In this document: positions 1 to 7,194 of the stretch, one piece after another
Layout of the letters: the number at the start of each line of letters is the position of its first letter
Position numbering within the stretch: the stretch's first letter is position 1
Source: SM23-32 sp964434535
Lineage (GTDB): Bacteria; Planctomycetota; Brocadiia; SM23-32
Reading direction: 5' to 3'
Length of the DNA: 16,826 nucleotides
Assembly (NCBI GenBank): GCA_964434535.1
Contig: CAYSWA010000050.1
Location: 1 to 16,826, forward strand
Notes under the pieces: generated by a model
Told to the model about the DNA's origin: nothing
What the model saw: the letters and a program-made list of their open reading frames with translations, nothing else
Databases searched by the model: none
Translations under genes and position numbers: made by a program

Positions 1-122
1 AGGAGTTACACGAATAGAACATCTTACCACATCTTGAACTCCCCGCAACGGGCAGGGCACGCGGCGGCGCGCTGCACCGCCGCCCGCGGCCCGTCCCTCC
101 TGGGCCGCATTTGCCCCGATTC

Positions 123-151
123 TTGAATAGGAACGCCCTCTCTGTTATAGG
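123..151 (+). promoter_or_regulatory. Possible sigma70-type promoter upstream of the methylase and element A
   Basis: A -35-like TTGAAT at 123-128 and a -10-like TATAGG at 146-151 are separated by 17 nt. The surrounding stretch is clearly more AT-rich than the rest of the window. If it is used, the transcript would run through the whole of element A before reaching the methylase start at 399, giving a long structured leader. This is a match to consensus only. Nothing else in 1-171 is recognisable: no convincing gene, and the open frames on either strand look like chance or lie across the repeat. Confidence 0.3.
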
Positions 152-171
152 TATCCTGCTGTCCGCCTGAA

Positions 172-384
172 TAAGGAGCTACTGCAGAACCATGTCCGTA
201 GCGGGGCCGAGCGAGAAGTCGGCGGGCAAGGAGGCTGGCGCAGAACGCCCGCAGGCGTGGCCAGAGGCCACGTTGAGGACGTCCTGCGTCAACGACGCGG
301 CCATCCGGCTTCGCAGCCGGCCCTTGACAATCGCGGCTGTCAAGGGCCGGCCGCAGTAGGTCACGGTTCTGCAATAGCTCCTAA
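172..384 (+). mobile_element. MITE-like repeat, copy A (non-coding, terminal inverted repeats, TAA flanks)
   Basis: This 207-bp element (175-381) is bounded by imperfect terminal inverted repeats at 175-194 and 362-381, pairing at 18 of 20 positions. TAA stands directly outside both ends (172-174 and 382-384), as a 3-bp target duplication would. An inner hairpin has arms at 237-247 and 280-290 and an apex stem CGTGGCC-AGA-GGCCACG at 256-272. The 30 nt at 253-282 are identical to copy B near the other end of the window, which is inverted and has the same architecture. A 30-bp insertion at 321-350 is missing from B. It encodes no transposase, so it would be non-autonomous if mobile. The right end lies 17 nt before the methylase start codon. 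It could instead be an RNA element or a REP-like sequence. Confidence 0.75.
316..351. repeat. Nested perfect inverted repeat within element A
   Basis: A 14-bp perfect inverted repeat (316-329 with 338-351) surrounds an 8-nt loop. Most of it lies in a 30-bp block (321-350) absent from copy B. The block ends in CCGG, which duplicates the CCGG just before it at 317-320. This looks like a secondary insertion or a slippage-generated hairpin inside an older element. Each arm contains TTGACA on one strand, but no matching -10 box lies at the right distance on either strand. Confidence 0.6.
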
Positions 385-398
385 GGCTGAGGGGACTG

Positions 399-2468
399 AT
401 GGCCGGCCGTTACCGCCAGGAAGTGCTGAACGTCGCCTTGGCGCGAGCCCTCCAGGAACGGGGACTCGTGGCCGCCCCCGAGTACATACTGGATGCTACT
501 CTGGAGCGGGGGCGGCGCATGGTGGATGTCCTGGTCTACTACAATGGTCTTCGTACGGCGATCGAAGGTGAAGTAGGAGACCACCCAGAAGCCGCCGCGA
601 TGGCCGTCGAGGCGGCGAGGCGGCGCGTGGAAGAGGGCGTCGCCCACATCGGCCTCGCCGTCGTCTATCCGCAGCACCTGCGGGAAGTCGACTTCCAGGA
701 ACTCCCACGCGAGCTGGCGACTTGTGGCCTGCACGTCGCACTCGTGACGGAAGCCGGCGAGAGCGAGTACGCGACCGGGGACGCGGCGTACCTGGAGAGG
801 GCGCTCAACGCAGCCTTCGAGCGCCTCATCCGCGAGGATGTGGTCACCCGGGCCGTGGGCATACTGGACTCGGCGGTTGGCCAGTTCGCCTCGGCCCTCG
901 CCCTGCGACCGGGCGTGATAGGGCGCCTGATGAAGCTGCTCGGGCTGGCCTCCCGGCGGGAGATCCGCGCCGAGCCACCCGCGCGCCGCCGCAGTCCCGA
1001 ACCGCACAGCGTCGAACGGGGGACCTGCCGCATCGCCGGGCTGGTGATCGTCAACGCCATGATCTTCCAGGAGGTCCTGTCCAGCTCAGACCCACGGGTG
1101 CGCTCGCTCTCTGAGCTGCCGCTCGAACCCGACCCCGTGCTGCCGCTCGTCCGGCATTGGTGCAGCATCCTGGCCGACATAGACTACTACCCCATCTTCC
1201 ACATCGCCCAGGCGGCGTTGCGCACGACGACGGCCCACCGCGAGACGCTCAGCGCCGTGCGGGGCCTGACCGAGGCCGCGCGCGAGCTGGTCGCCATGCG
1301 GGCGCCCATGCGCCACGACCTGATGGGGCGCATCTACCATCGGTTGCTCGCCCAGGCCAAATATCTGGGCACCTTCTACACCAGCATACCCGCCGCGACG
1401 CTGCTGCTGGAGCTGGCGCTGCGCCCGGAGGCCTGGCCCGTCGAATGGCATGACCTCGAGAAGCTCCGCGCGTTCCGCGTCGTGGACCTGGCCTGCGGCA
1501 CGGGCACTCTGCTCATGGCCGCCGCGCAGGCCCTCAACGCGGCTTACATCGAGGCTTCCCAGGGGCGCGGCAAGGGGTTGGACCTGCCGGCGCTCCACCG
1601 CGTGGTCATCGAAGACGTGCTGTGCGGCTACGACGTGCTGCCCTCCGCCGTGCACCTGACCGCCTCCACGCTGGCCCTGCGGGCGCCCGAGGTGACCTTC
1701 GACCGCATGAACCTCTACAGCCTGCCGTTGGGAGGCAAGGGCCGCCGCCTCGGCAGCATCGAGTTCCTCGGCAACAAGAGCGTCAACATGCACGTCGACC
1801 TTTTCGGCGAAGCGAGCGGCGGCGAACGCGTCGCGCCAGACGGCCCTCAGGCGCCCGCCCCGGCGCCCGTCCCCGACATCGACCTGTGCGTCATGAATCC
1901 GCCCTTCACGCGCAGCGTCGGCGGCAACCTCCTGTTCGGCTCCTCGCCGCCCGAAGAGCGCCGGCAGATGCAGGTGAAACTGGGCCGGATGCTCAACGAC
2001 CCCAAGGTGCTGGCCAACGCCACGGCCGGCCTCGGCGCCGTCTTCCTGGCCGTGGCCCACAGCCACGTCAAGCCCGGCGGCCGCCTGGCCGTCGTCCTGC
2101 CCAGGGCCGTCCTCTCCGGCATCGCATGGGGACCCACCCGCCAGTTGCTGCGCAACTACTACCGCGTCGAGCACATCATCTCCAGCCACGACCCCGAACG
2201 CTGGAACTTCTCCGAGAACACCGACCTGAGCGAAGTCCTCCTGATCGCCACAAAAACCAACCGCCCACCAGGCGCCGACCACCGGGCCCACCAGGTCACC
2301 GCCGTCAACCTTGGCGCAACCCCGACACCCCCTTCGAGACGCTCGCCATCGCCCAGGCCCTCAAGCGCGGCAAGGCGCCCGACGTGGAGACGGGCCAGGG
2401 CGCCCTCGAACTGCGCCTCGGAAAGCGCAAGCTGGGCGAGGCCCTCGCCCTCCCCTGGGCCTCCCTGA
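399..2468 (+). CDS. N6-adenine DNA methyltransferase (type I/IIG RM-like), N-terminal and catalytic part of a frameshifted gene
   Basis: This is the SAM-dependent methylase part of a probable single-chain restriction-modification or defence protein. The SAM-binding motif I is VDLACGTG at residues 362-369 and the catalytic motif IV is NPPF at 500-503, the order of N6-adenine methylases of the HsdM/Eco57I kind. Residues 1-130 form a separate alpha/beta region with D43 and E56-x-E58 set on two predicted strands. That resembles the D...ExE site of BamHI-type PD-(D/E)XK nucleases, but this is only an inference. A helical region follows (about 200-340). GAGGGG lies 5' of the ATG. After about residue 638 (L at 2310-2312) the protein in this frame stops looking natural and becomes Pro/Ser/Arg-rich up to the TGA at 2466, while the real continuation is in another frame from 2312. 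No specificity subunit or separate nuclease gene is adjacent. Confidence 0.8.
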   Translation: MAGRYRQEVLNVALARALQERGLVAAPEYILDATLERGRRMVDVLVYYNGLRTAIEGEVGDHPEAAAMAVEAARRRVEEGVAHIGLAVVYPQHLREVDFQELPRELATCGLHVALVTEAGESEYATGDAAYLERALNAAFERLIREDVVTRAVGILDSAVGQFASALALRPGVIGRLMKLLGLASRREIRAEPPARRRSPEPHSVERGTCRIAGLVIVNAMIFQEVLSSSDPRVRSLSELPLEPDPVLPLVRHWCSILADIDYYPIFHIAQAALRTTTAHRETLSAVRGLTEAARELVAMRAPMRHDLMGRIYHRLLAQAKYLGTFYTSIPAATLLLELALRPEAWPVEWHDLEKLRAFRVVDLACGTGTLLMAAAQALNAAYIEASQGRGKGLDLPALHRVVIEDVLCGYDVLPSAVHLTASTLALRAPEVTFDRMNLYSLPLGGKGRRLGSIEFLGNKSVNMHVDLFGEASGGERVAPDGPQAPAPAPVPDIDLCVMNPPFTRSVGGNLLFGSSPPEERRQMQVKLGRMLNDPKVLANATAGLGAVFLAVAHSHVKPGGRLAVVLPRAVLSGIAWGPTRQLLRNYYRVEHIISSHDPERWNFSENTDLSEVLLIATKTNRPPGADHRAHQVTAVNLGATPTPPSRRSPSPRPSSAARRPTWRRARAPSNCASESASWARPSPSPGPP

Positions 2469-3286
2469 AGCGACAGGAAAGCTGGTCCTTCCCCACGGCA
2501 TTCGCACAAGCGGAACTGGTCCGCGCGGCCTACCACCTGCTGGCCGGCTCACTCGTCCTGCCCGGCCGGGGACCGGTGGCCGACGTACCATTGGTGCCTC
2601 TGAGCGAAGTTGCCACGCTCGGGCCTGACCGCCGCGACGTGCACGACGGCTTTCGTCTGAGCGAAGCACCAACCGCCCACCCGGCCCTCTGGGGACACGA
2701 CGCGAAAGAGGTCACTTCCCTGAGGCAAGCGCCGAACGCCTTCCTCTCCCCATTGGACAAGCCAAAGCGCGGGCGACCACTAAGGAAAGTGGAGGACCTC
2801 TGGCCGCTCGCCGGCCGCGTCATGATCGCCGAACGCCTGTGGCTCAACACTCAGCGCCTTGCGGCGGTGCGCGTTGACAAGGACTGCCTTTCCAACGTCT
2901 GGTGGCCGCTCGCACTGAACCCCGGCCCGCGGCCGGCCTCGCGCCAGAAGGCGATCGTGCTCTGGCTCAACAGCACGCCGGGAACGTTGTTGCTCGCATC
3001 CCGGATGCTCCAGACCCGGGGACCTTGGGTCTGCTTCAAGAAGCCGACGCTGGGAGCCCTCCCCGTGCTCGACATCGAGACGCTCTCCCCGCGGAAGCTC
3101 AAGGGGCTGGCGTCGGCCTTCGACCGGATCGCCCGCCAGGAAGTGGCGCCGCTGCCCCAGGCGTCTACCGACCCCGTCCGGGCCAGGATCGACGCGGCCA
3201 TCTGCAAGGCCCTCGGCTTGCCCGACATGGGGGTGCTGCGCGCGCTCCTGGCACAGGAGCCGATGATCTCCTTGCGGCGGCTCTGA
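2312..3286 (+). pseudogene. C-terminal (target-recognition-like) part of the same methylase, out of frame
   Basis: This frame continues the methylase after a one-base shift. Joining ...VTAVNL (ending at 2312) to WRNPDTPFETLAIAQAL (from 2312) restores a smooth protein of about 960 residues, a usual size for type IIG or stand-alone RM methylases. The segment has the look of the C-terminal half of such enzymes: PLSEVATLGP near 2600, AGRVMIAERLWLN near 2812-2850, and IVLWLNSTPGTLLLAS near 2956-3000, which is like the post-catalytic and DNA-recognition region of Eco57I-type proteins. The upstream part of this frame, back to 1622, is only a shadow of the first half. The break may be a true inactivating deletion of one base or an assembly error. 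No good slippery heptamer is present, so programmed frameshifting is unlikely. It ends 34 nt from the convergent coaB stop. Confidence 0.75.
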
Positions 3287-3320
3287 CCCGGACTCCCGCC
3301 CGCCGTGGCGCTCTCTGCGG

Positions 3321-4001
3321 TTAGAGCCGCTCCGTCAGCAGGTCGCAGAGGGCGGCGGCGACCCGGGCCTTCGTCCCCGGGCGGGCGAGGAGCCGGCCGG
3401 CGGCGTCCAGGATCAGCGCCGGGTGGGCCTCGGCGGTGATGCGGGCCAGGTCGTTCGCGACGACGAGGTCCGCCCGGTTCGCGCGCAGGGATGCGAGCGC
3501 CGCCTCGGCGAGCGCCCCGTCGTCCAGGCCCGCCTCGAGCTTGAACCCCACCAGCAGGGCATCCGGCGCCCACCGGCGGATCATCCCGATGACCTTCGGC
3601 GTCGGGCGCATCCGCAGCGTCCACTCGGACCGCCCGGATGGCGTCTTGCCCTCGACCGGCTCGGGGGCGTAGTCGAGCACGGCCATGGCGTGGACGACGG
3701 CGTCGGGCGGCGCGGGGCCGCTCAGCTCGGCCCGGAGCGCGGCGACGAGATCGGCGACCGTCTCGACATGGATCACGCGAAGGCGGGCGGCCTCGTCGGC
3801 GCAGAGCCCTCCGGGGCCCGGCACGGCGCTGTCGGGCCCCGTGACGAGCGTCACGCCCGCCCCGCGGCGCAGCGCCTCCGCGGCAATCCGGCAGCCGAGG
3901 CGGCCGGTCGAGCGGTTGCTGACGTAGCGGACCGCGTCGATCGGCGCGCGAGTCGGGCCGCTGGTGATGAGGATGCGTTCGCCGGCCAGGTTCTCGGCCA
4001 T
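3321..4001 (-). CDS. coaB: Phosphopantothenate-cysteine ligase, stand-alone CoaB
   Basis: CoaB joins 4'-phosphopantothenate and cysteine, using a nucleotide, in coenzyme A synthesis. The 226-residue protein corresponds to the C-terminal half of the usual bifunctional CoaBC (Dfp). The signature SGPTRAPIDAVRYVSNRSTG lies at 14-33, with N29 as the conserved Asn. HAMAVLDY matches the family's A-AVADY segment, and K119 (VEGKTPSG) sits where the catalytic lysine is expected. The flavin-binding phosphopantothenoylcysteine decarboxylase half (CoaC) is absent. The ATG at 3999-4001 leaves only nine residues before the first strand, and 237 nt of intergenic sequence lie upstream, so a coaC fused or adjacent on that side is excluded. 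It converges on the methylase and diverges from the hydrolase gene. A separate coaC is expected elsewhere. Confidence 0.88.
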   Translation of the reverse strand: MAENLAGERILITSGPTRAPIDAVRYVSNRSTGRLGCRIAAEALRRGAGVTLVTGPDSAVPGPGGLCADEAARLRVIHVETVADLVAALRAELSGPAPPDAVVHAMAVLDYAPEPVEGKTPSGRSEWTLRMRPTPKVIGMIRRWAPDALLVGFKLEAGLDDGALAEAALASLRANRADLVVANDLARITAEAHPALILDAAGRLLARPGTKARVAAALCDLLTERL

Positions 4002-4164
4002 GTCGGGGGCCCTGAAGGGGTAACGCTACGCTACCGCGCCGGCCCGAGCGGCGCAACCGCCGCCGCGCGCGCCCGCCCCGGGGCGGGCGCGATGGCTCAG
4101 AGACAGTCGAATCTACACTTTCCCGCAGGTGGGTACCATGTCCTGGCAAAGAGACTGCCCGGCG

Positions 4165-4192
4165 TTGATGGGCCGGCCCCGGCCGGTATAAT
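4165..4192 (+). promoter_or_regulatory. Likely sigma70-type promoter of the alpha/beta hydrolase gene
   Basis: A perfect -10 box TATAAT lies at 4187-4192 and a -35-like TTGATG at 4165-4170, with a 16-nt spacer. The hydrolase ATG follows 46 nt downstream. TATAAT is striking in such GC-rich sequence. The rest of the 4002-4238 gap holds GC-rich sequence without a recognisable gene. A convincing promoter for the divergent coaB was not found. Confidence 0.5.
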
Positions 4193-4238
4193 GCCCGGGG
4201 CGCGCGCCAACGCATCTCGTGGGGGAGAGGACGGGTCG

Positions 4239-5255
4239 ATGACCGAGCGGTTCTTCGTGCCTTCGCAGTTCCACCTGGACCTGCTGGAGAGGACCGAGCG
4301 CGAGCTGGCCTGGCGGGGGCAGGACTTCGCCCCGTGGCAGCGGGCGCTCCGCGCGCGGCTGCGCGAGCTGATCGGCGCCATGCCCGAGGAGCACGGCCCG
4401 CTGAACGTGGAGGAGCTGGAGCGGGAGGAGACCGACGAGTTCGTGCGCATGCGCATCGTCTTCACCGCCGAGCCCGGCGCCGACGTGCCGGCCCACCTGC
4501 TCGTGCCGAAGGGCCGTGAGGGGCCGCTGCCCGCCATGGTCTGCCTCCAGGGCCACAACCCGGGCATGCACCTCTCGCTGGGCGGGGCCCGCACGGCCCA
4601 GGGCGAGCCGATCCCGCTCGGCGACCGCGACTTCGCGCTCCAGGCCGTCCGGCACGGCTTCGTGGCCCTCGCCCTCGAGCAGCGCTGCTTCGGCGAGCGG
4701 CGCGAGACCGAGCAGGAGCACCGCTGGGACCACAGTTGCCTGGACGCCGTCTTCCACTCGCTGCTGCTCGGCAGGACGCTGGCCGGGGAGCGGGTCTGGG
4801 ACGTGATGCGCGCCGTCACGCTGCTGCAGGAGCAGCCGGAGGTCGACGGCGGACGCATCGCCTGCATGGGGAACTCCGGCGGCGGCACGGTCACGTTCTA
4901 CGCCGCCTGTCTGGACCCGCGCATCCGCCTGGCGGTGCCCTCGTGCTGCTTCTGCACGTTCGCCGAGGCGCTGATGCGCATCCAGCACTGCGGGGACAAC
5001 TACGTCCCGGGCATCTTGCGCGCGGCGGAGATGGGCGAGCTGGCCGGCCTGATCGCGCCGCGGCCGATGGTGGTGGTCGCCGGCGAGCACGACGAGATCT
5101 TCCCCATCGAGGGCGTGCGGCGGGCGTATGAGACGGCGCGGCAGGTCTACGCCGCCGCCGGCGCCGAGGACCGCCTGCGGCTCGTGGTCGGGCCGCAGGA
5201 TCACCGCTTCTACGCGGACCTGGCATGGCCCGCCGTCACCGAGCTGATGCCGTAA
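4239..5255 (+). CDS. Alpha/beta hydrolase, dienelactone hydrolase / acetyl-xylan-esterase-like
   Basis: This is a serine hydrolase of 338 residues; its substrate cannot be told from sequence. The nucleophile elbow GNSGGG places the catalytic Ser at 213, the acid is D285 in GEHDEIFP, and the His is H322 in GPQDHRF. LVPKGREGPLPAMVCLQGHNPG (about 87-108) is the typical lid-strand and oxyanion-loop region of abhydrolase_7 / acetyl-xylan-esterase-like proteins. No signal peptide is seen, so it is probably cytoplasmic. The ATG at 4239 is preceded by GGGGGAGAGG and by a promoter with a perfect TATAAT. The open frame extends far upstream, but that part is a shadow of coaB. The gene stands alone: coaB diverges on one side and nikR, with its own possible promoter, follows. 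A carboxylesterase acting on sugar or plant-polymer esters is a reasonable guess, no more. Confidence 0.8.
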   Translation: MTERFFVPSQFHLDLLERTERELAWRGQDFAPWQRALRARLRELIGAMPEEHGPLNVEELEREETDEFVRMRIVFTAEPGADVPAHLLVPKGREGPLPAMVCLQGHNPGMHLSLGGARTAQGEPIPLGDRDFALQAVRHGFVALALEQRCFGERRETEQEHRWDHSCLDAVFHSLLLGRTLAGERVWDVMRAVTLLQEQPEVDGGRIACMGNSGGGTVTFYAACLDPRIRLAVPSCCFCTFAEALMRIQHCGDNYVPGILRAAEMGELAGLIAPRPMVVVAGEHDEIFPIEGVRRAYETARQVYAAAGAEDRLRLVVGPQDHRFYADLAWPAVTELMP

Positions 5256-5264
5256 CGCCGTCCC

Positions 5265-5292
5265 TTGCGCATGGCCCCGTAGCTGCTATCCT
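5265..5292 (+). promoter_or_regulatory. Possible promoter of nikR
   Basis: TTGCGC at 5265-5270 and TATCCT at 5287-5292 are spaced by 16 nt, between the hydrolase stop and the nikR ribosome-binding site (GGAGGAG, 5320-5326). The match is weak (3/6 and 4/6). No palindrome resembling the classical NikR operator was found nearby. Confidence 0.3.
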
Positions 5293-5333
5293 GTCCGAAA
5301 CTGCCCGCCGGGACGAGTCGGGAGGAGTGCCTC

Positions 5334-5753
5334 ATGGCCCAGACCGTGCGGTTCGGCGTCTCGCTGGACCTCGATCTGCTGGACGAGTTCGACAAGCTGC
5401 TGAAGCGTCTCGGCTATGCGAACCGCTCCGAGGCGATCCGCGACCTGATACGCCAGAAGCTGATCGAGGAGGAGTGGCAGGCGCCGGAGCGCCAGACCTT
5501 CGCCACGGTCATGCTCGTCTACGACCACCACAAGATGGCCTTGCCGGCGCGCCTGACCGACCTTCAGCACGAATCGCTCGCGCGCATCATCGGCTCCTTC
5601 CACGTCCACCTGGACAAGCGCAACTGCCTGGAGGTGGTGGTCATGAGGGGCAAGGGGGCGCAGCTGCGCGCCCTGGCCGACACGATGATCAGCCTGAAGG
5701 GCGTCCGCTACGGCGCCCTGAACATGGGCACATCGACCAGGCTGCTGCACTGA
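5334..5753 (+). CDS. nikR: Nickel-responsive transcriptional regulator NikR
   Basis: NikR is a tetrameric repressor or regulator that binds DNA when loaded with Ni(II). The 139-residue protein has an N-terminal ribbon-helix-helix (about 1-48: RFGVSLDLDLLDEFD, then YANRSEAIRDLIRQKL) and a C-terminal ACT-like metal-binding domain. The four high-affinity nickel ligands are all present as H79, H90, H92 and C98. Each is displaced by exactly three residues from E. coli H76, H87, H89 and C95, so metal sensing should be intact. GGAGGAG lies 7 nt before the ATG. No nickel transporter, hydrogenase or urease gene is in the window, so its targets are elsewhere. The aminotransferase downstream has its own possible promoter. 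Confidence 0.93.
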   Translation: MAQTVRFGVSLDLDLLDEFDKLLKRLGYANRSEAIRDLIRQKLIEEEWQAPERQTFATVMLVYDHHKMALPARLTDLQHESLARIIGSFHVHLDKRNCLEVVVMRGKGAQLRALADTMISLKGVRYGALNMGTSTRLLH

Positions 5754-5767
5754 GGGACGGCCGGCTG

Positions 5768-5795
5768 GATGGCGGATGGCGGGTTGGCGATTGGA
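5768..5795 (+). repeat. Degenerate heptad tandem repeat after nikR
   Basis: Four 7-nt units follow the nikR stop within 15 nt: GATGGCG, GATGGCG, GGTTGGC, GATTGGA. A related heptad array lies directly after another stop codon at 10497-10531 on the opposite strand, and both share TTGGCGATT. A run of three related 9-mers follows at 5817-5843 (CATCCTGCG, GATCCTGCC, CATCCCCGT). Confidence 0.5.
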
Positions 5796-5863
5796 CGGCA
5801 ACGTGCGCGGCGCCGTCATCCTGCGGATCCTGCCCATCCCCGTCACGCCTTGGCGTTCCTGCA

Positions 5864-5892
5864 TTGACTTGCCGGGGCGGGCGGGGTAAGCT
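5864..5892 (+). promoter_or_regulatory. Possible promoter of the aminotransferase gene
   Basis: TTGACT at 5864-5869 and TAAGCT at 5887-5892 have a 17-nt spacer. The -35 box is a 5/6 match, the -10 box weak. The -10 overlaps an upstream TTG that would otherwise be a possible start at 5892, which favours the ATG at 5937. Confidence 0.35.
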
Positions 5893-5936
5893 TGGCGCGG
5901 GCGCGACACGAGCCCGAGCCCGCGAGGTATCCAGCC

Positions 5937-7190
5937 ATGCAGCGCACCCACGAGCACCGCTTCTCACAGAACGCCCGGCGCATGAGAGCCTCGGAGATCC
6001 GTGAGCTGCTCAAGCTGGTCCAGCGGCCCGAGGTCATCAGCTTCGCCGGCGGTCTGCCGAACCCCGACGCCTTCCCCGTCGAAGAGCTCAAGCCCGTCCT
6101 CAACCACGTGATGGAGACCCATCCGCGCGACGCGCTCCAGTACTGCGCCACCGAGGGGCACAACAAGCTGCGCGACGCCATCGCGCGCGGGATGGGCGAG
6201 GTGCACCAGAGCCCGCAGAGCATCCACAACATCCTCATCACCCACGGCTCGCAGCAGGCGCTGAGCCTGCTGGCCCACGTGCTGCTCGACCCGGGCGATC
6301 CGGTGGTGACGGCCTCGCCGACCTACCTGGGGGCGCTGCAGGCCTTCGCCGCCTTCCAGGCCCGCGTCGAGAGCGTGCCGATCGACCAGGACGGCCTGCG
6401 CCCGGACATGCTGCGGGCCAAGCTGGAGGGCCTGCGCGAGGGCCGCCGCCCGCCCAAGTTCCTCTACCTGATGCCCACGTTCCAGAACCCGACGGGCGTG
6501 ACCTTGCCCCTGGAGCGGCGGCGGGCGATCTACGAGCTGGCGTGCGAGCACGACCTGCTCGTCATCGAGGACGATCCCTACGAGTTCCTGCGCTACGACG
6601 GGGAGAAGGTCCCCCTGGTCAAGAGCCTGGACGAGGAGGACCGGGTCGCCTACCTCAGCTCGTTCAGCAAGATCCTCGCCCCCGGCTTCCGCATCGCCTG
6701 GATGGCCGCCCCCGAGACGCTGGTCAACAAGTGCGTGCTGGCCAAGCAGATGCAGGACCTCTGCTGCAACACCTTCGCCCAGTACTGCATCTTCGAGACC
6801 ATGTACCACGACGTGCTGTTCCCGCACATCGACGAGATCATCCGCATCTACAAGGGCAAACGCGACAGGATGCTGGAGGCGATGGAGCGGCACTTCCCCT
6901 CCCAGGCGCGATGGAACCGCCCCGAGGGCGGCCTGTTCGTCTGGGTCATCCTGCCGCCGTTCATCGACACGCGGGCCATGTTCAGCAAGGCGCTCGCCAG
7001 CGACGTGGCCTACGTGGTCGGGCAGGCGTTCCACCCCGACGGCGGCGGCCAGAACACGATGCGGCTGAACTTCAGCCACGCCTCCGACGAGCAGATCGAA
7101 GAGGGCATACGGCGGCTGGGGCGCGTGATCGCCGAGGAGATCCGCGAGAAGGAGCAGACCCTCGAAGAAGAGGTCATCGGGGGCTTCTGA
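5937..7190 (+). CDS. PLP-dependent aminotransferase, class I/II (2-aminoadipate aminotransferase LysN-like)
   Basis: This is a fold-type I aminotransferase of 417 residues from the LysN / ARO8 / MocR-catalytic group. Members transfer amino groups from aliphatic, aromatic or 2-aminoadipate substrates. The N-terminus has ISFAGGLPNPDAFP, a hallmark of this group. N184 is in QNPTG, the cofactor-contacting EDDPYEF lies at 211-217, the Schiff-base lysine is K245 in SSFSKILAPGFRIAW, and the substrate carboxylate is probably held by the Arg in MRLNFSH. The helix-turn-helix domain of MocR/GntR regulators is absent, so this is an enzyme rather than a regulator. The ATG at 5937 with GAGGT 8 nt upstream is preferred over TTG at 5892. 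The exact substrate (aminoadipate, branched-chain or aromatic) cannot be settled from sequence. It ends 4 nt from the convergent kinase gene. Confidence 0.87.
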   Translation: MQRTHEHRFSQNARRMRASEIRELLKLVQRPEVISFAGGLPNPDAFPVEELKPVLNHVMETHPRDALQYCATEGHNKLRDAIARGMGEVHQSPQSIHNILITHGSQQALSLLAHVLLDPGDPVVTASPTYLGALQAFAAFQARVESVPIDQDGLRPDMLRAKLEGLREGRRPPKFLYLMPTFQNPTGVTLPLERRRAIYELACEHDLLVIEDDPYEFLRYDGEKVPLVKSLDEEDRVAYLSSFSKILAPGFRIAWMAAPETLVNKCVLAKQMQDLCCNTFAQYCIFETMYHDVLFPHIDEIIRIYKGKRDRMLEAMERHFPSQARWNRPEGGLFVWVILPPFIDTRAMFSKALASDVAYVVGQAFHPDGGGQNTMRLNFSHASDEQIEEGIRRLGRVIAEEIREKEQTLEEEVIGGF

Positions 7191-7194
7191 GCCG

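Noticed and set aside
24..374. Open frames on both strands across element A (24-374 -, 179-364 -, 257-571 +)
   Set aside because: They run through the inverted repeats and hairpins, have no recognisable domain or consistent ribosome-binding site, and similar open frames in element B arise from the same repeat sequence in other frames.
416..452. Similarity of the methylase 5' end (CAGGAAGTGCTGAACG) to the repeat core read on the minus strand
   Set aside because: About 18 of 23 positions match, and the methylase N-terminus is a plausible family sequence (RQEVLNVALARAL). I take it as chance. It would be of interest only if other copies of the repeat extend into this region.
2305..2318. Programmed -1 ribosomal frameshifting in the methylase
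   Set aside because: AACCTTGG is not an X-XXY-YYZ slippery heptamer and no clear pseudoknot or stem follows. A mutation or sequencing error is simpler.
3277..3330. 8-bp inverted repeat GCGGCTCT/AGAGCCGC spanning the ends of the methylase and coaB genes
   Set aside because: The 38-nt loop, the lack of a T-tract and the location of both arms inside coding sequence make a terminator unlikely.
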